Assembly (NCBI GenBank): GCA_015259045.1
Contig: JABZHD010000030.1
Location: 1 to 9,770 of the forward strand
Source of the DNA: Atopobium sp.
GTDB taxonomy: Bacteria > Actinomycetota > Coriobacteriia > Coriobacteriales > Atopobiaceae
Direction: 5' to 3'
Length of the DNA: 9,770 nt
How positions within the stretch are numbered: the first letter of the stretch is position 1; the number at the start of each line of letters is the position of its first letter. Below the pieces are notes generated by a model. It worked only from the letters and a program-made list of their open reading frames with translations, did not search any database and had not been told where the DNA came from. The position numbers and the translations under genes were made by a program. Below are positions 1-6,874 of this stretch, piece after piece.

Positions 1-331
1 TACCAACGGCTTCATAGCCTTCAAAGTCTTTCGGGCTTAAGAGCTTTTTAGCTGTAATGGTTGAGGCATTTTCAAGCTCAATCCATTTCTGCTTATCTTC
101 TGGATCTTCTCCGTTTGAGCAGAAAATAAAGCCGAGAACTGTATTTCTGTGTTTTGCAACAAAACGATGAGTTGAAACACCAATGTAGTAAGAAATATCA
201 ATGGTAGCCAGAGACCTACTGGTCTCTTTAGATTCATCGCCGTCCAAGTACCAGACACGTTCAACGATTGATATAAGTTCTGGTAAGTCAGTATCTTCGA
301 AGGGGACTATGATTGGAGTATCGGCAGACAT
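1..331 (-). CDS. Probable GNAT-family N-acetyltransferase, N-terminal part, cut by the window edge
   Basis: A reading frame on the minus strand is open from the left edge to an ATG at 331-329 and gives 110 residues with no stop. An AAAGGA ribosome site lies about 10 bases before the ATG, and a TATAAT box lies further upstream, so the start is well supported. The protein begins MSADTPIIVPFEDTDLPELI. It has an acidic-leucine helix start (DLPELI, residues 15-20), a VERVW segment (23-27), and a strand pair at residues 55-71 (HRFVAKHRNTVLGFIF). This is how GNAT proteins begin: helix 1, then the beta2-beta3 pattern of FVA..xxxVLGFI. The acetyl-CoA-binding R/QxxGxG/A loop would lie beyond the edge, so the family call is inferred from the N-terminal half and no substrate can be named. 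The gene is divergent from purH. Confidence 0.6.
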   Translation of the reverse strand, partial: MSADTPIIVPFEDTDLPELISIVERVWYLDGDESKETSRSLATIDISYYIGVSTHRFVAKHRNTVLGFIFCSNGEDPEDKQKWIELENASTITAKKLLSPKDFEGYEAVG

Positions 332-367
332 ATGAAATAGTTCCTTTCAGGCGTTTTACAGCGGAAG

Positions 368-396
368 ATTATAGAATAGTTTCAAGTTTGTTTACA
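368..396 (-). promoter_or_regulatory. Candidate promoter for the leftward GNAT gene
   Basis: Read on the minus strand, a perfect TATAAT -10 box lies at 373-368. A weak TGTAAA lies 17 bases upstream at 396-391 and matches the -35 consensus at 3 of 6 positions. Transcription would start near 362, giving a leader of about 30 bases that carries the AAAGGA ribosome site. No equally good promoter pointing toward purH was found in the shared 140-base region. Confidence 0.45.
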
Positions 397-471
397 TCTA
401 GTACGTAGTGTTTCGCAGCTGATAGGCTGTAAGTGTTTCTGATAGCAAGTGTCGAACACAAAGGAGCGGCA

Positions 472-2061
472 ATGGCTGAGGCCCCTATCAAACGTGCGCT
501 AATTTCGGTAACAGACAAAACAGGTATTGTTGAATTTGCACAAACGCTTACTAAAGAGTTTGGCGTTGAGGTAATTTCAACAGGTGGAACCGCAAAAATC
601 CTCGAAGAGGCTGGTGTTCCCGTAATTCCTATTGAGTCTTATACCGGATTTCCAGAGATGATGGACGGCCGCGTTAAGACATTGCATCCTCGCGTCCATG
701 GTGGCCTCTTATGTCGCAGAGATAATCCTGGTCATGTTGCAGACGCAGAGAACAATGGTATCGGCATGATTGACCTGGTCTGCGTTAACCTTTATGAGTT
801 TGAGAAGACTGTTGCTGATCCATCAGTAACTCTAGAAAATGCAATTGAGCACATCGATATTGGTGGACCTTCAATGCTCCGCTCTGCTGCAAAGAATAAC
901 GATTTTGTTACGGTTGTTGTTGATCCGGCAGATTATGGTCGTGTTCTTGATGAGATGCGTGTCCATGACGGTGCAACTACAAGGGCTTCTCGCCAGCAGC
1001 TGGCTTTGAAGGTATTTAAGACAACGGCTGCATACGATGGCGCTATTGCCGCATATCTTTCTGGTGTTGTTGAAGCGGAGCAAAGTAAATTCCCAGAGAC
1101 TTTGCTGGTAAAGGCAACAAAAGAGCAAGATCTTCGTTACGGAGAAAATCCTCAGCAGTCCGCAGCGTTTTATAAGATGCCTGGAGCTCCTGCACACTCT
1201 CTGGCAAACGCTCAGCAGCTTCAGGGTAAGCCCTTGTCTTACAACAATTTACTTGATACTGATGCAGCTTGGGCTGCTGTTCGTGAGTTTGATGATCCAT
1301 CAGTCATTATTTTGAAGCACCAGAATCCTTGTGGATCTGCTACGGCGGAAAATGTTGTTGAGGCATACGATCGAGCATTTGCTTGCGATCCACTGTCTGC
1401 CTTTGGCGGAATTATTGCAGTAAACAGAGAAGTTCCGCTGGAGTTTGTTGAGCACTTTGCAGATATCAATAAGCAGTTTGTTGAGGTTCTTATTGCACCA
1501 AGCTTCACAGAAGAGGCTCTTGAGCGCCTGTCAAAGAGAACAAATCTTCGCGTATTGGCTACGGGCGGAATCGATAGAAGCCGCGAGCTTGAGATGAGAA
1601 CTGTTGACGGAGGTCTTTTAGTACAAGACCTCGATCATGCAGATGAAACTGCAGAGAGCTTTGAGGTTGTTACCAAGCGCCAACCAACTCCAGAAGAGCT
1701 GAATGATTTGGTATTTGCTTGGAAAGTTTGTAAGACCGTTAAGTCAAACGCCATTTTGGTTGCAAAAGATCAAGCCGGAATTGGTATGGGACCAGGCCAG
1801 CCTAATCGTGTTGACGCTGCTCTTCTCGCGTGCGAGCGAGCTGAAGCAGCTTGCGAACGCATGGAAATTGATTCAAAGAACCTTGTTGCTGCATCCGACG
1901 CGTTTTTCCCATTCCGAGATAACGTTGATACCTTGGCGGCACATGGCGTAACAGCCATTATTCAGCCAGGCGGATCGGTTAGAGATGATGAATCTATTGC
2001 TGCTTGTGATGAATACGGCATTGCAATGGTGTTTACAGGCAAGCGTCACTTTAGGCACTAA
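472..2061 (+). CDS. purH: Bifunctional AICAR formyltransferase / IMP cyclohydrolase
   Basis: PurH catalyses the last two steps of de novo purine synthesis: formylation of AICAR with 10-formyl-THF, then ring closure to IMP, in the cytoplasm. The 529-residue product has the usual family length. The N-terminal MGS-like cyclohydrolase domain shows STGGT (36-40), DGRVKTLHPR (65-74) and DIGGPSMLRSAAKNN (129-143). The formyltransferase domain shows DLRYGENPQQ (220-229), KHQNPCG (282-288, with the catalytic Lys-His pair at 282-283), DPLSAFGG (306-313), FAWKVCKTVKSNAI (415-428) and GMGPGQPNRVDAA (438-450), and ends at FTGKRHFRH. The ATG at 472 is chosen because AAGGAG lies 5 bases upstream at 461-466; an upstream in-frame GTG at 433 has no such site. 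All core motifs are present and nothing looks broken. It is probably cotranscribed with the next gene. Confidence 0.97.
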   Translation: MAEAPIKRALISVTDKTGIVEFAQTLTKEFGVEVISTGGTAKILEEAGVPVIPIESYTGFPEMMDGRVKTLHPRVHGGLLCRRDNPGHVADAENNGIGMIDLVCVNLYEFEKTVADPSVTLENAIEHIDIGGPSMLRSAAKNNDFVTVVVDPADYGRVLDEMRVHDGATTRASRQQLALKVFKTTAAYDGAIAAYLSGVVEAEQSKFPETLLVKATKEQDLRYGENPQQSAAFYKMPGAPAHSLANAQQLQGKPLSYNNLLDTDAAWAAVREFDDPSVIILKHQNPCGSATAENVVEAYDRAFACDPLSAFGGIIAVNREVPLEFVEHFADINKQFVEVLIAPSFTEEALERLSKRTNLRVLATGGIDRSRELEMRTVDGGLLVQDLDHADETAESFEVVTKRQPTPEELNDLVFAWKVCKTVKSNAILVAKDQAGIGMGPGQPNRVDAALLACERAEAACERMEIDSKNLVAASDAFFPFRDNVDTLAAHGVTAIIQPGGSVRDDESIAACDEYGIAMVFTGKRHFRH

Positions 2062-2094
2062 TCTGCTACTTCGGGATTAGCAGTTCATTTTAAA
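2058..2094 (+). terminator. Possible weak terminator or attenuator after purH
   Basis: The end of purH overlaps two mutually exclusive hairpins. In one, CTAATC (2058-2063) pairs with GATTAG (2075-2080). In the other, CTGCTA (2063-2068) pairs with TAGCAG (2078-2083), with TTCG in the loop. The second is followed by TTCATTTT. The stems have only 6 bp and the T-run is interrupted, so termination would be partial at best. The next gene begins only 20 bases further on. Confidence 0.35.
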
Positions 2095-2113
2095 AAAGTT
2101 GGGGGAGGACACT

Positions 2114-2776
2114 GTGGACCAGGAAGAGCTAGAAGCAGCTCAGAAGTTTGAGCTTGATAATCCAGAACTTGTTTGTCGTTGGAGATTGGCTGGAGGTGTC
2201 CTCCCTCTTGATAACAGGCACTTACGTGCGCTGAGCAAGCGAGTTGTTGCGCAAAAAGAGGTTTCTCCGCACTTGATTGCCTGGGCTAAGCAGCACATCG
2301 AAGGAACGCTTAAAGAAGGGTCACAAGAGTTTCCAGATGGCGTTCTTATGATTTTGCTTGAGAGCAATGGACAGGCTGCTATGACTGTTGGACCTTACCA
2401 GTCTCTGGAAGAGCATTCTGTTCTGTCTCTTGCGGGACGTGCAAGAATTTCACAGCGAGAAGAGCAGCAAACTCATTGTGCACCAGAGGTGCTTTGGCTG
2501 GTAAAAGACGGAAAGCTTATTGCGGGTGTCTCGGAAGAAAGCGTTCGATCGGGAGTCACAAGTTTAGTGTTAGACCTGGCACAGACTCTTCATGAGCCAA
2601 CAGAGTTTAATCCTGACGTTATTGCCCAGGTATTTGATGGAACCGCCGAATTTGATGAAGCTTTCCTTACTTCAGATGAACATGGAATCGTATGTGCTTC
2701 TGACGCTCAAGGCGAGATAGGAGAGCGTTTCTTATTTGGTTACAAGAAACTTTGTGAAATCAAAGCTGCTAAGTAA
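2114..2776 (+). CDS. Divergent class IV aminotransferase-like protein, apparently without the PLP lysine
   Basis: The product has 220 residues. GTG at 2114 is preferred because GGGGGAGG (2101-2108) lies 5 bases before it; an in-frame TTG at 2099 would put that site inside the gene. The order of residues resembles class IV aminotransferases and PabC: PLDNRHLRAL (31-40) fits the family's HxxRL helix, DGVLMILLESNG (75-86) the next strand, and VLWLVKDGKL (126-135), SGVTSLVLDLAQ (146-157) and DEAFLTSDEHGIV (181-193) the C-terminal half. About 50 residues are missing relative to the family, including the segment that normally carries the PLP-binding lysine and following glutamate; no lysine occurs between 67 and 131. 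The fold assignment comes from pattern comparison by eye, so it is inference. The function is unknown. It follows purH by 52 bases and is probably read with it. Confidence 0.8.
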   Translation: MDQEELEAAQKFELDNPELVCRWRLAGGVLPLDNRHLRALSKRVVAQKEVSPHLIAWAKQHIEGTLKEGSQEFPDGVLMILLESNGQAAMTVGPYQSLEEHSVLSLAGRARISQREEQQTHCAPEVLWLVKDGKLIAGVSEESVRSGVTSLVLDLAQTLHEPTEFNPDVIAQVFDGTAEFDEAFLTSDEHGIVCASDAQGEIGERFLFGYKKLCEIKAAK

Positions 2777-2862
2777 TCAGATAAGTACGATATTTAAGGC
2801 TCGTCCAGCAAAGGGTACGCAACGCACGATGAAGTTGTCGCACGTTGAGCGCCTACGTAAAA

Positions 2863-2885
2863 ATCTGTCTGTTTTTCAGACAGAT
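2863..2885. repeat. Perfect 9-bp inverted repeat with a five-T loop
   Basis: ATCTGTCTG (2863-2871) is the exact reverse complement of CAGACAGAT (2877-2885), separated by TTTTT. On the plus strand no T-run follows. On the minus strand the hairpin is followed by TTTTTACG, so as a terminator it would act leftward, where no gene needs one. It is either a weak terminator or an operator-like dyad. Confidence 0.6.
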
Positions 2886-2906
2886 GGCTGCTTGTGTACT
2901 TGAATA

Positions 2907-2924
2907 TTTTGTCGATTTACAAAA
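2907..2924. repeat. Operator-like 18-bp dyad
   Basis: TTTTGT (2907-2912) and ACAAAA (2919-2924) are exact reverse complements, 6 bases apart. The form suits a dimeric regulator. It resembles Rex sites (TTGT...ACAA) only in its outer bases: the gap between TTGT and ACAA is 6, whereas Rex sites have 10. No regulator is named. Confidence 0.4.
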
Positions 2925-2962
2925 AACTTGCACTTTACTGTTATGTTTATTTTGTAATTCCG

Positions 2963-2992
2963 CAGGTAGAAATTCCTACCTGAAAATAGGTA
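2963..2992. repeat. Nested competing hairpins sharing one arm
   Basis: CAGGTAG (2963-2969) pairs perfectly with CTACCTG (2976-2982) across a 6-base loop. The core of that second arm, TACCT (2977-2981), can instead pair with AGGTA (2988-2992), also across 6 bases. The two stems cannot form together, so the element could act as a two-state switch in the leader RNA or as a triple-half-site operator. There is no adjacent T-run. Confidence 0.45.
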
Positions 2993-2993
2993 T

Positions 2994-3023
2994 TTGTCAG
3001 CTTATATTTCTGATTTGTTTCAT
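2994..3023 (+). promoter_or_regulatory. Weak candidate promoter for the pyruvate oxidoreductase gene
   Basis: TTGTCA (2994-2999) matches the -35 consensus at 5 of 6 positions. TTTCAT (3018-3023) matches the -10 at 4 of 6, with an 18-base spacer. Transcription would start near 3030 and leave a leader of about 140 bases containing the GAAA-loop hairpin. A rival is TTGTTT (3015-3020) with TAATAA (3039-3044), also 18 bases apart. Both are weak for a gene whose codons suggest high expression. Confidence 0.3.
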
Positions 3024-3137
3024 TGTTTTTTTGCGCAATAATAAAAGCATTATGCGACCGCTGCCGGCCGAACTATGAAACTTGTTTCCGTAGTCACCCA
3101 GGGTCTACAGCTTTATTTTGGATCGCACAGACGCATA

Positions 3138-3153
3138 CTGTGAGAAATCACAG
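3138..3153 (+). promoter_or_regulatory. Six-bp hairpin with GAAA tetraloop just before the ribosome site
   Basis: CTGTGA (3138-3143) and TCACAG (3148-3153) pair perfectly around GAAA, a GNRA-type tetraloop that makes short RNA stems unusually stable. It ends 7 bases before AAGGAGAGG (3161-3169) and 18 before the ATG at 3172. As RNA it may protect the 5' end of a highly expressed message. As DNA, TGTGA-N4-TCACA resembles half-sites of the CRP/FNR family, though the spacing is that of FNR and the bases are those of CRP. Confidence 0.5.
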
Positions 3154-3171
3154 ATTAGGCAAGGAGAGGAA

Positions 3172-6100
3172 ATGGCAAGAAAGTTTAAGTCCATGGACGG
3201 TAACAACGCCGCGGCTTACGTGTCGTATGCGTTTACCGAGGTAGCGGGCATTTACCCAATTACCCCATCAAGTCCAATGGCAGACTATGTTGACCAGTGG
3301 TCCGCCCAGGGTGTAAAGAACATCTTTGGTACAACCGTAAAGGTTGTCGAGATGCAGTCCGAGGCTGGCGCAGCTGGTGCTGTTCACGGTTCTCTTGGTT
3401 CAGGTGCTCTGACCACTACTTACACCGCTTCTCAGGGCCTCTTGCTCATGCTTCCAAACATGTACAAGATTGCCGGCGAGCAGCTTCCTGGTGTTTTCCA
3501 CGTCAGCGCACGTACCGTTGCAACCCATGCACTGAACATCTTTGGCGATCACTCTGACGTTATGTCCGCTCGCCAGACTGGCTTTGCACTTCTCGCAGAA
3601 GGCAACGTCCAGGAGGTTATGGATCTAGCTCCTGTTGCTCACCTCGCAGCAATCAAGGGCAAGGTTCCATTTGTTAACTTCTTCGACGGCTTCCGTACTT
3701 CTCACGAGATTCAGAAGGTTGCTGTTTGGGATTATGCTGACCTGGCTGAGATGTGTGATATGGACGCTGTTCAGGCATTCCGCGATCACGCACTGAACCC
3801 AGAGCACCCATCAAGCCGTGGTTCCCACGAGAACGGCGATATCTTCTTCCAGCACCGCGAGGCATGCAACGAGGTTTACAACCAGCTGCCTGCAGTTGTT
3901 GAAGACTACATGAACCAGATTAACGCTAAGCTTGGTACCGACTACGGTCTGTTCAATTACTACGGCGCAGAAGACGCTGACCGCGTTGTTATCTGTATGG
4001 GTTCCTTCTGCGATACCCTCGAAGAGGTTATCGATTACCTGAACGCTCATGGCGAGAAGGTCGGTCTGGTTAAGGTCCGCCTCTATCGTCCATTCTCTGT
4101 AAAGCACTTTGTTGACGTTCTTCCTGAGTCCGTCAAGAAGATTGCTGTTCTCGACCGTACCAAGGAGCCAGGTTCCGTTGGTGAGCCTCTCTATGAAGAC
4201 GTTGTTTCTTCCCTCTATGAGGCTGGTCGTACAGGCATTAAGGTTGTTGGTGGTCGTTACGGCCTTGGTTCTAAGGACACCCCACCATCATCTGCATTCG
4301 CAATCTTTGAGGAGCTCAAGAAGGATGCTCCTCAGCGTGAGTTCACCATTGGTATTGTCGATGACGTTACCAACCTGTCTCTCCCAGAGGATCCTGAGGC
4401 TCCTAACACTGCAGCTGAGGGCACCATTGAGTGCAAGTTCTGGGGTATCGGCGGCGACGGTACCGTTGGTGCTAACAAGAACTCCATTAAGATTATTGGT
4501 GACCACACCGATAAATATGTTCAGGCATACTTCCAGTATGACTCCAAGAAGACCGGCGGTATCACCATCAGCCACCTGCGCTTCGGTGATCACAAGATCC
4601 GTTCTCCTTACTATGTCACCAAGGCAGACTTTGTTGCATGCCACGTTCCTGCATACATCATCAAGGGCTACAAGATGGTCCGCGACGTTAAGCCTGGCGG
4701 TACCTTCCTGGTTAACTGCCAGTGGGATGCAGAGGAGTTTGCACACCACCTGCCAGCAGAGGCAAAGCGCTACATTGCTAAGAACAACATCAACGTTTAT
4801 CTGATCAATGCAATTGACCTTGCCAAGGAAATTGGTATGGGCAAGCGCACCAACACCATTCTTCAGTCTGCATTCTTTGCTCTTGCAAAGGTTCTCCCAG
4901 AGGCAGACGCACTTCAGTACATGAAGGATGCTGCAACTCACTCTTACCTGAAGAAGGGCCAGAACATTGTCGATATGAACCACAAGGCAATCGACGCTGG
5001 TGCTACTGCATTTACTAAGATTGAGATTCCTGCTGATTGGGCTACCGCAGAGGATGCTCCAAGCACAATCACTCTTGAGGGCCGTGAGGCTCTGCTCAAG
5101 CAGGTCCGCGACATCATGACTCCAGTCTCTCGTATGGAGGGTGACGCACTTCCTGTTTCTGCATTTAAGAACCACGTTGATGGCCAGTTTGAGCTTGGCG
5201 CTGCTGCTTACGAGAAGCGTGGCATTGCTGTTGTTGTTCCTGAGTGGAACGTCGAGAAGTGCATTCAGTGTAACCAGTGCGCTTATGTCTGCCCACACGC
5301 AGTCATTCGTCCATTCGTCCTTACCGACGAAGAGGTTGCTGCTGCACCAGCACAGTCTCAGTTCAAAGATGCCGTTGGTCCTAAGGCTAAGGGCTACAAG
5401 TTTGAGATTGCAGTTTCTCAGCTCGACTGCACCGGTTGCTCCAACTGCGTCTACATCTGCCCTGCAGATGCTCTGACCATGAAGCCAATCGAGGAGCAGG
5501 AGTCCAAGCAGGAGATCTTTGACTACGCAGTCAACCACGTCTCCGAGAAGACCGAGCTTGTTGCTAACAACGTCAAGGCATCCCAGTTCAAGAAGCCTCT
5601 TCTTGAGTTCTCTGGTTCCTGCGCAGGCTGCGCTGAGACCAGCTACGGCCGTCTGGTCACTCAGCTCTTCGGCGATCGTATGTTTATCTCCAACGCAACC
5701 GGCTGCTCCTCCATTTGGGGTAACCCAGCTTCTTGCTCACCATTTACTACCGATGCAAACGGCCACGGCCCAGCATGGAACAACTCCCTCTTTGAGGACA
5801 ATGCAGAGCACGGTATGGGTCTGATGCTTGGTCACCAGGCACAGCAGAAGCGTCTCCTGGAGCTTGCTCAGCAGCTTGTCGATGAGGACGGCGCATCTCA
5901 GGACCTCAAGGATGCTGCTAAGGCATGGATTGAGTCCGTTAACGACGCAGCTCTCTCCAAGGAAGCTTCTAAGACTTTCGTAGTTGAGCTTGCTAAGTCT
6001 GATCTTCCAGCAGCTAAGGAAATCCTTGCTAACAAGAGCTTCCTCACCAAGAAGTCCTTCTGGATCTTCGGTGGCGACGGTTGGGCATACGACATCGGCT

Positions 6101-6726
6101 TCGGTGGCCTTGACCACGTTCTTGCTTCTGGCGAGGATATCAACGTCTTTGTCTTCGATACTGAGGTTTACTCCAACACTGGTGGTCAGTCTTCTAAGGC
6201 TTCCCGTCTTGGCCAGGTTGCACAGTTCGCAGCAGCTGGTAAGGACATCAAGCAGAAGAACCTTGCTGAGATTGCAATGACCTATGGTTACGTCTATGTT
6301 GCTCAGGTTTCCATGGGCGCAAACCTCCAGCAGACTCTCAAGGCAATTGCTGAGGCAGAGGCTTATCCAGGACCATCCCTCATCATCGGTTACTCCCCAT
6401 GTGAGATGCACTCCATCAAGGGTGGCATGGCTCACGCACAGGAGGAGATGAAGAAGGCAGTCGAGACCGGCTACTGGAACCTCTATCGCTTCAACCCAGC
6501 TGCACCAGCAGGTAAGAAGTTCACGCTTGACTCCAAGGCACCTAAGGGTGGCTACCAGGAGTTCCTGATGAACGAGGCTCGTTACAGCCGACTCACCCGC
6601 GAGTTCCCAGAGCACGCAGAGAGGCTCTTCAAGGAGAACGAGGAAGCCGCAATGGCTCGCTACGATCACCTTGTCCGTCTCTCCGAGCTTTACGCTGCAG
6701 AGAAGAAGGAGCAGCCTGAGGAGTAA
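3172..6726 (+). CDS. nifJ: Pyruvate:ferredoxin (flavodoxin) oxidoreductase, single-chain
   Basis: The enzyme oxidises pyruvate with CoA to acetyl-CoA and CO2 and passes two electrons to ferredoxin or flavodoxin; it is cytoplasmic and typical of anaerobes. The product has 1184 residues, normal for the one-chain form. Key sites fall almost where they lie in the Desulfovibrio africanus enzyme: Thr31 in YPITPSSPMA, Glu64 and Arg114. Next come a gamma-type domain (WGIGGDGTVGANKNS from 424), an EKR-type segment (PVSRMEGD, 651-658) and two [4Fe-4S] ferredoxin motifs (Cys697/700/703/707 and Cys753/756/759/763). The thiamine-diphosphate domain has GGDGWAYD (967-974) and NTGGQ (1002-1006), and its proximal cluster ligands are Cys817, 820, 845 and 1077. 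ATG 3172 follows AGGAG by 5 bases; an upstream in-frame TTG at 3118 has no site. Codons are strongly biased, which suggests high expression. It appears monocistronic, ending at the 6751-6783 terminator. Confidence 0.98.
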   Translation: MARKFKSMDGNNAAAYVSYAFTEVAGIYPITPSSPMADYVDQWSAQGVKNIFGTTVKVVEMQSEAGAAGAVHGSLGSGALTTTYTASQGLLLMLPNMYKIAGEQLPGVFHVSARTVATHALNIFGDHSDVMSARQTGFALLAEGNVQEVMDLAPVAHLAAIKGKVPFVNFFDGFRTSHEIQKVAVWDYADLAEMCDMDAVQAFRDHALNPEHPSSRGSHENGDIFFQHREACNEVYNQLPAVVEDYMNQINAKLGTDYGLFNYYGAEDADRVVICMGSFCDTLEEVIDYLNAHGEKVGLVKVRLYRPFSVKHFVDVLPESVKKIAVLDRTKEPGSVGEPLYEDVVSSLYEAGRTGIKVVGGRYGLGSKDTPPSSAFAIFEELKKDAPQREFTIGIVDDVTNLSLPEDPEAPNTAAEGTIECKFWGIGGDGTVGANKNSIKIIGDHTDKYVQAYFQYDSKKTGGITISHLRFGDHKIRSPYYVTKADFVACHVPAYIIKGYKMVRDVKPGGTFLVNCQWDAEEFAHHLPAEAKRYIAKNNINVYLINAIDLAKEIGMGKRTNTILQSAFFALAKVLPEADALQYMKDAATHSYLKKGQNIVDMNHKAIDAGATAFTKIEIPADWATAEDAPSTITLEGREALLKQVRDIMTPVSRMEGDALPVSAFKNHVDGQFELGAAAYEKRGIAVVVPEWNVEKCIQCNQCAYVCPHAVIRPFVLTDEEVAAAPAQSQFKDAVGPKAKGYKFEIAVSQLDCTGCSNCVYICPADALTMKPIEEQESKQEIFDYAVNHVSEKTELVANNVKASQFKKPLLEFSGSCAGCAETSYGRLVTQLFGDRMFISNATGCSSIWGNPASCSPFTTDANGHGPAWNNSLFEDNAEHGMGLMLGHQAQQKRLLELAQQLVDEDGASQDLKDAAKAWIESVNDAALSKEASKTFVVELAKSDLPAAKEILANKSFLTKKSFWIFGGDGWAYDIGFGGLDHVLASGEDINVFVFDTEVYSNTGGQSSKASRLGQVAQFAAAGKDIKQKNLAEIAMTYGYVYVAQVSMGANLQQTLKAIAEAEAYPGPSLIIGYSPCEMHSIKGGMAHAQEEMKKAVETGYWNLYRFNPAAPAGKKFTLDSKAPKGGYQEFLMNEARYSRLTREFPEHAERLFKENEEAAMARYDHLVRLSELYAAEKKEQPEE

Positions 6727-6750
6727 GGCAACTTACTTTCACGGAGCTTC

Positions 6751-6783
6751 AGCCGAGCCAGGACATCCTGGCTCGGCTTTTTT
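6751..6783 (+). terminator. Strong intrinsic terminator of the pyruvate oxidoreductase gene
   Basis: A perfect 12-bp GC-rich stem, AGCCGAGCCAGG (6751-6762) against CCTGGCTCGGCT (6767-6778), closes an ACAT loop and runs into six T (6778-6783). It lies 24 bases after the stop codon. Transcription of the murT-like gene must therefore begin afresh. Confidence 0.96.
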
Positions 6784-6797
6784 ATGCGACATTTTTG

Positions 6798-6834
6798 GCG
6801 AGAAGCCCTGTGTTCTTCAAGCCCTTCTCGCGAG
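6798..6834. repeat. 8-bp inverted repeat with an overlapping CTCGCGAG palindrome
   Basis: GCGAGAAG (6798-6805) is the exact reverse complement of CTTCTCGC (6824-6831), with an 18-base gap. The right arm overlaps the palindrome CTCGCGAG (6827-6834). The pair sits directly upstream of the candidate extended -10 at 6836, where a repressor or activator of the murT-like operon could bind. No T-run follows, so it is not a second terminator. Confidence 0.4.
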
Positions 6835-6835
6835 G

Positions 6836-6844
6836 TGATAAACT
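6836..6844 (+). promoter_or_regulatory. Candidate extended -10 promoter for the murT-gatD-like operon
   Basis: TGaTAAACT carries the TG of an extended -10 element in the right place and a -10 hexamer matching at 4 of 6 bases. The -35 is poor: TTCAAG at 6816-6821, 17 bases upstream, matches 3 of 6. A start near 6851 would give a leader of about 24 bases with the GGGAG ribosome site at 6865-6869. The preceding strong terminator requires some promoter here. Confidence 0.4.
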
Positions 6845-6874
6845 AGAGAGACTTTGCTCACGATGGGAGTTACT

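Larger units (their letters stand above)
2777..3171 (+). other. 395-base non-coding leader region upstream of the pyruvate oxidoreductase gene
   Basis: I find no credible gene here. The stretch is AT-rich and carries at least four inverted repeats (2863-2885, 2907-2924, 2963-2992, 3138-3153) before the AAGGAGAGG ribosome site at 3161-3169. An imperfect dyad also lies at 3034-3056, where CGCaATAAT faces ATTATGCG with one bulge. Several weak promoter-like hexamer pairs are present and none is decisive. No known riboswitch consensus was recognised. The size and the number of dyads suggest a regulated promoter plus a structured leader for the redox gene downstream. Confidence 0.6.

Noticed and set aside
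37..264. 75-residue open frame on the minus strand at the left end
   Set aside because: It lies in a different frame within the better supported GNAT-like partial gene (1-331), has no ribosome site and no recognisable pattern.
450..463. PurR-box-like CGAAC within a short GTGT/ACAC dyad just before purH
   Set aside because: Gram-positive PurR boxes need a longer consensus and normally come as an inverted pair about 16-17 bases apart. Only one partial match is present, and it abuts the ribosome site.
2907..2924. Rex redox-repressor site upstream of the pyruvate oxidoreductase gene
   Set aside because: The outer bases fit (TTGT...ACAA), but the internal spacing is 6 instead of 10 and the inner A/T pattern is absent.
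2845..3078. A 77-residue open frame in the gap before the pyruvate oxidoreductase gene
   Set aside because: It begins at a TTG without a ribosome site, runs through two inverted repeats, and its composition is that of translated AT-rich non-coding DNA.
4288..5538. Long open frame antisense to the pyruvate oxidoreductase gene (also 5737-6669)
   Set aside because: The sense gene has strong codon bias and rarely uses TTA, CTA or TCA codons, which removes antisense stops by chance. The antisense products are rich in Leu, Val, Ser and Cys, have no recognisable domain, and lie wholly inside a confidently assigned gene.
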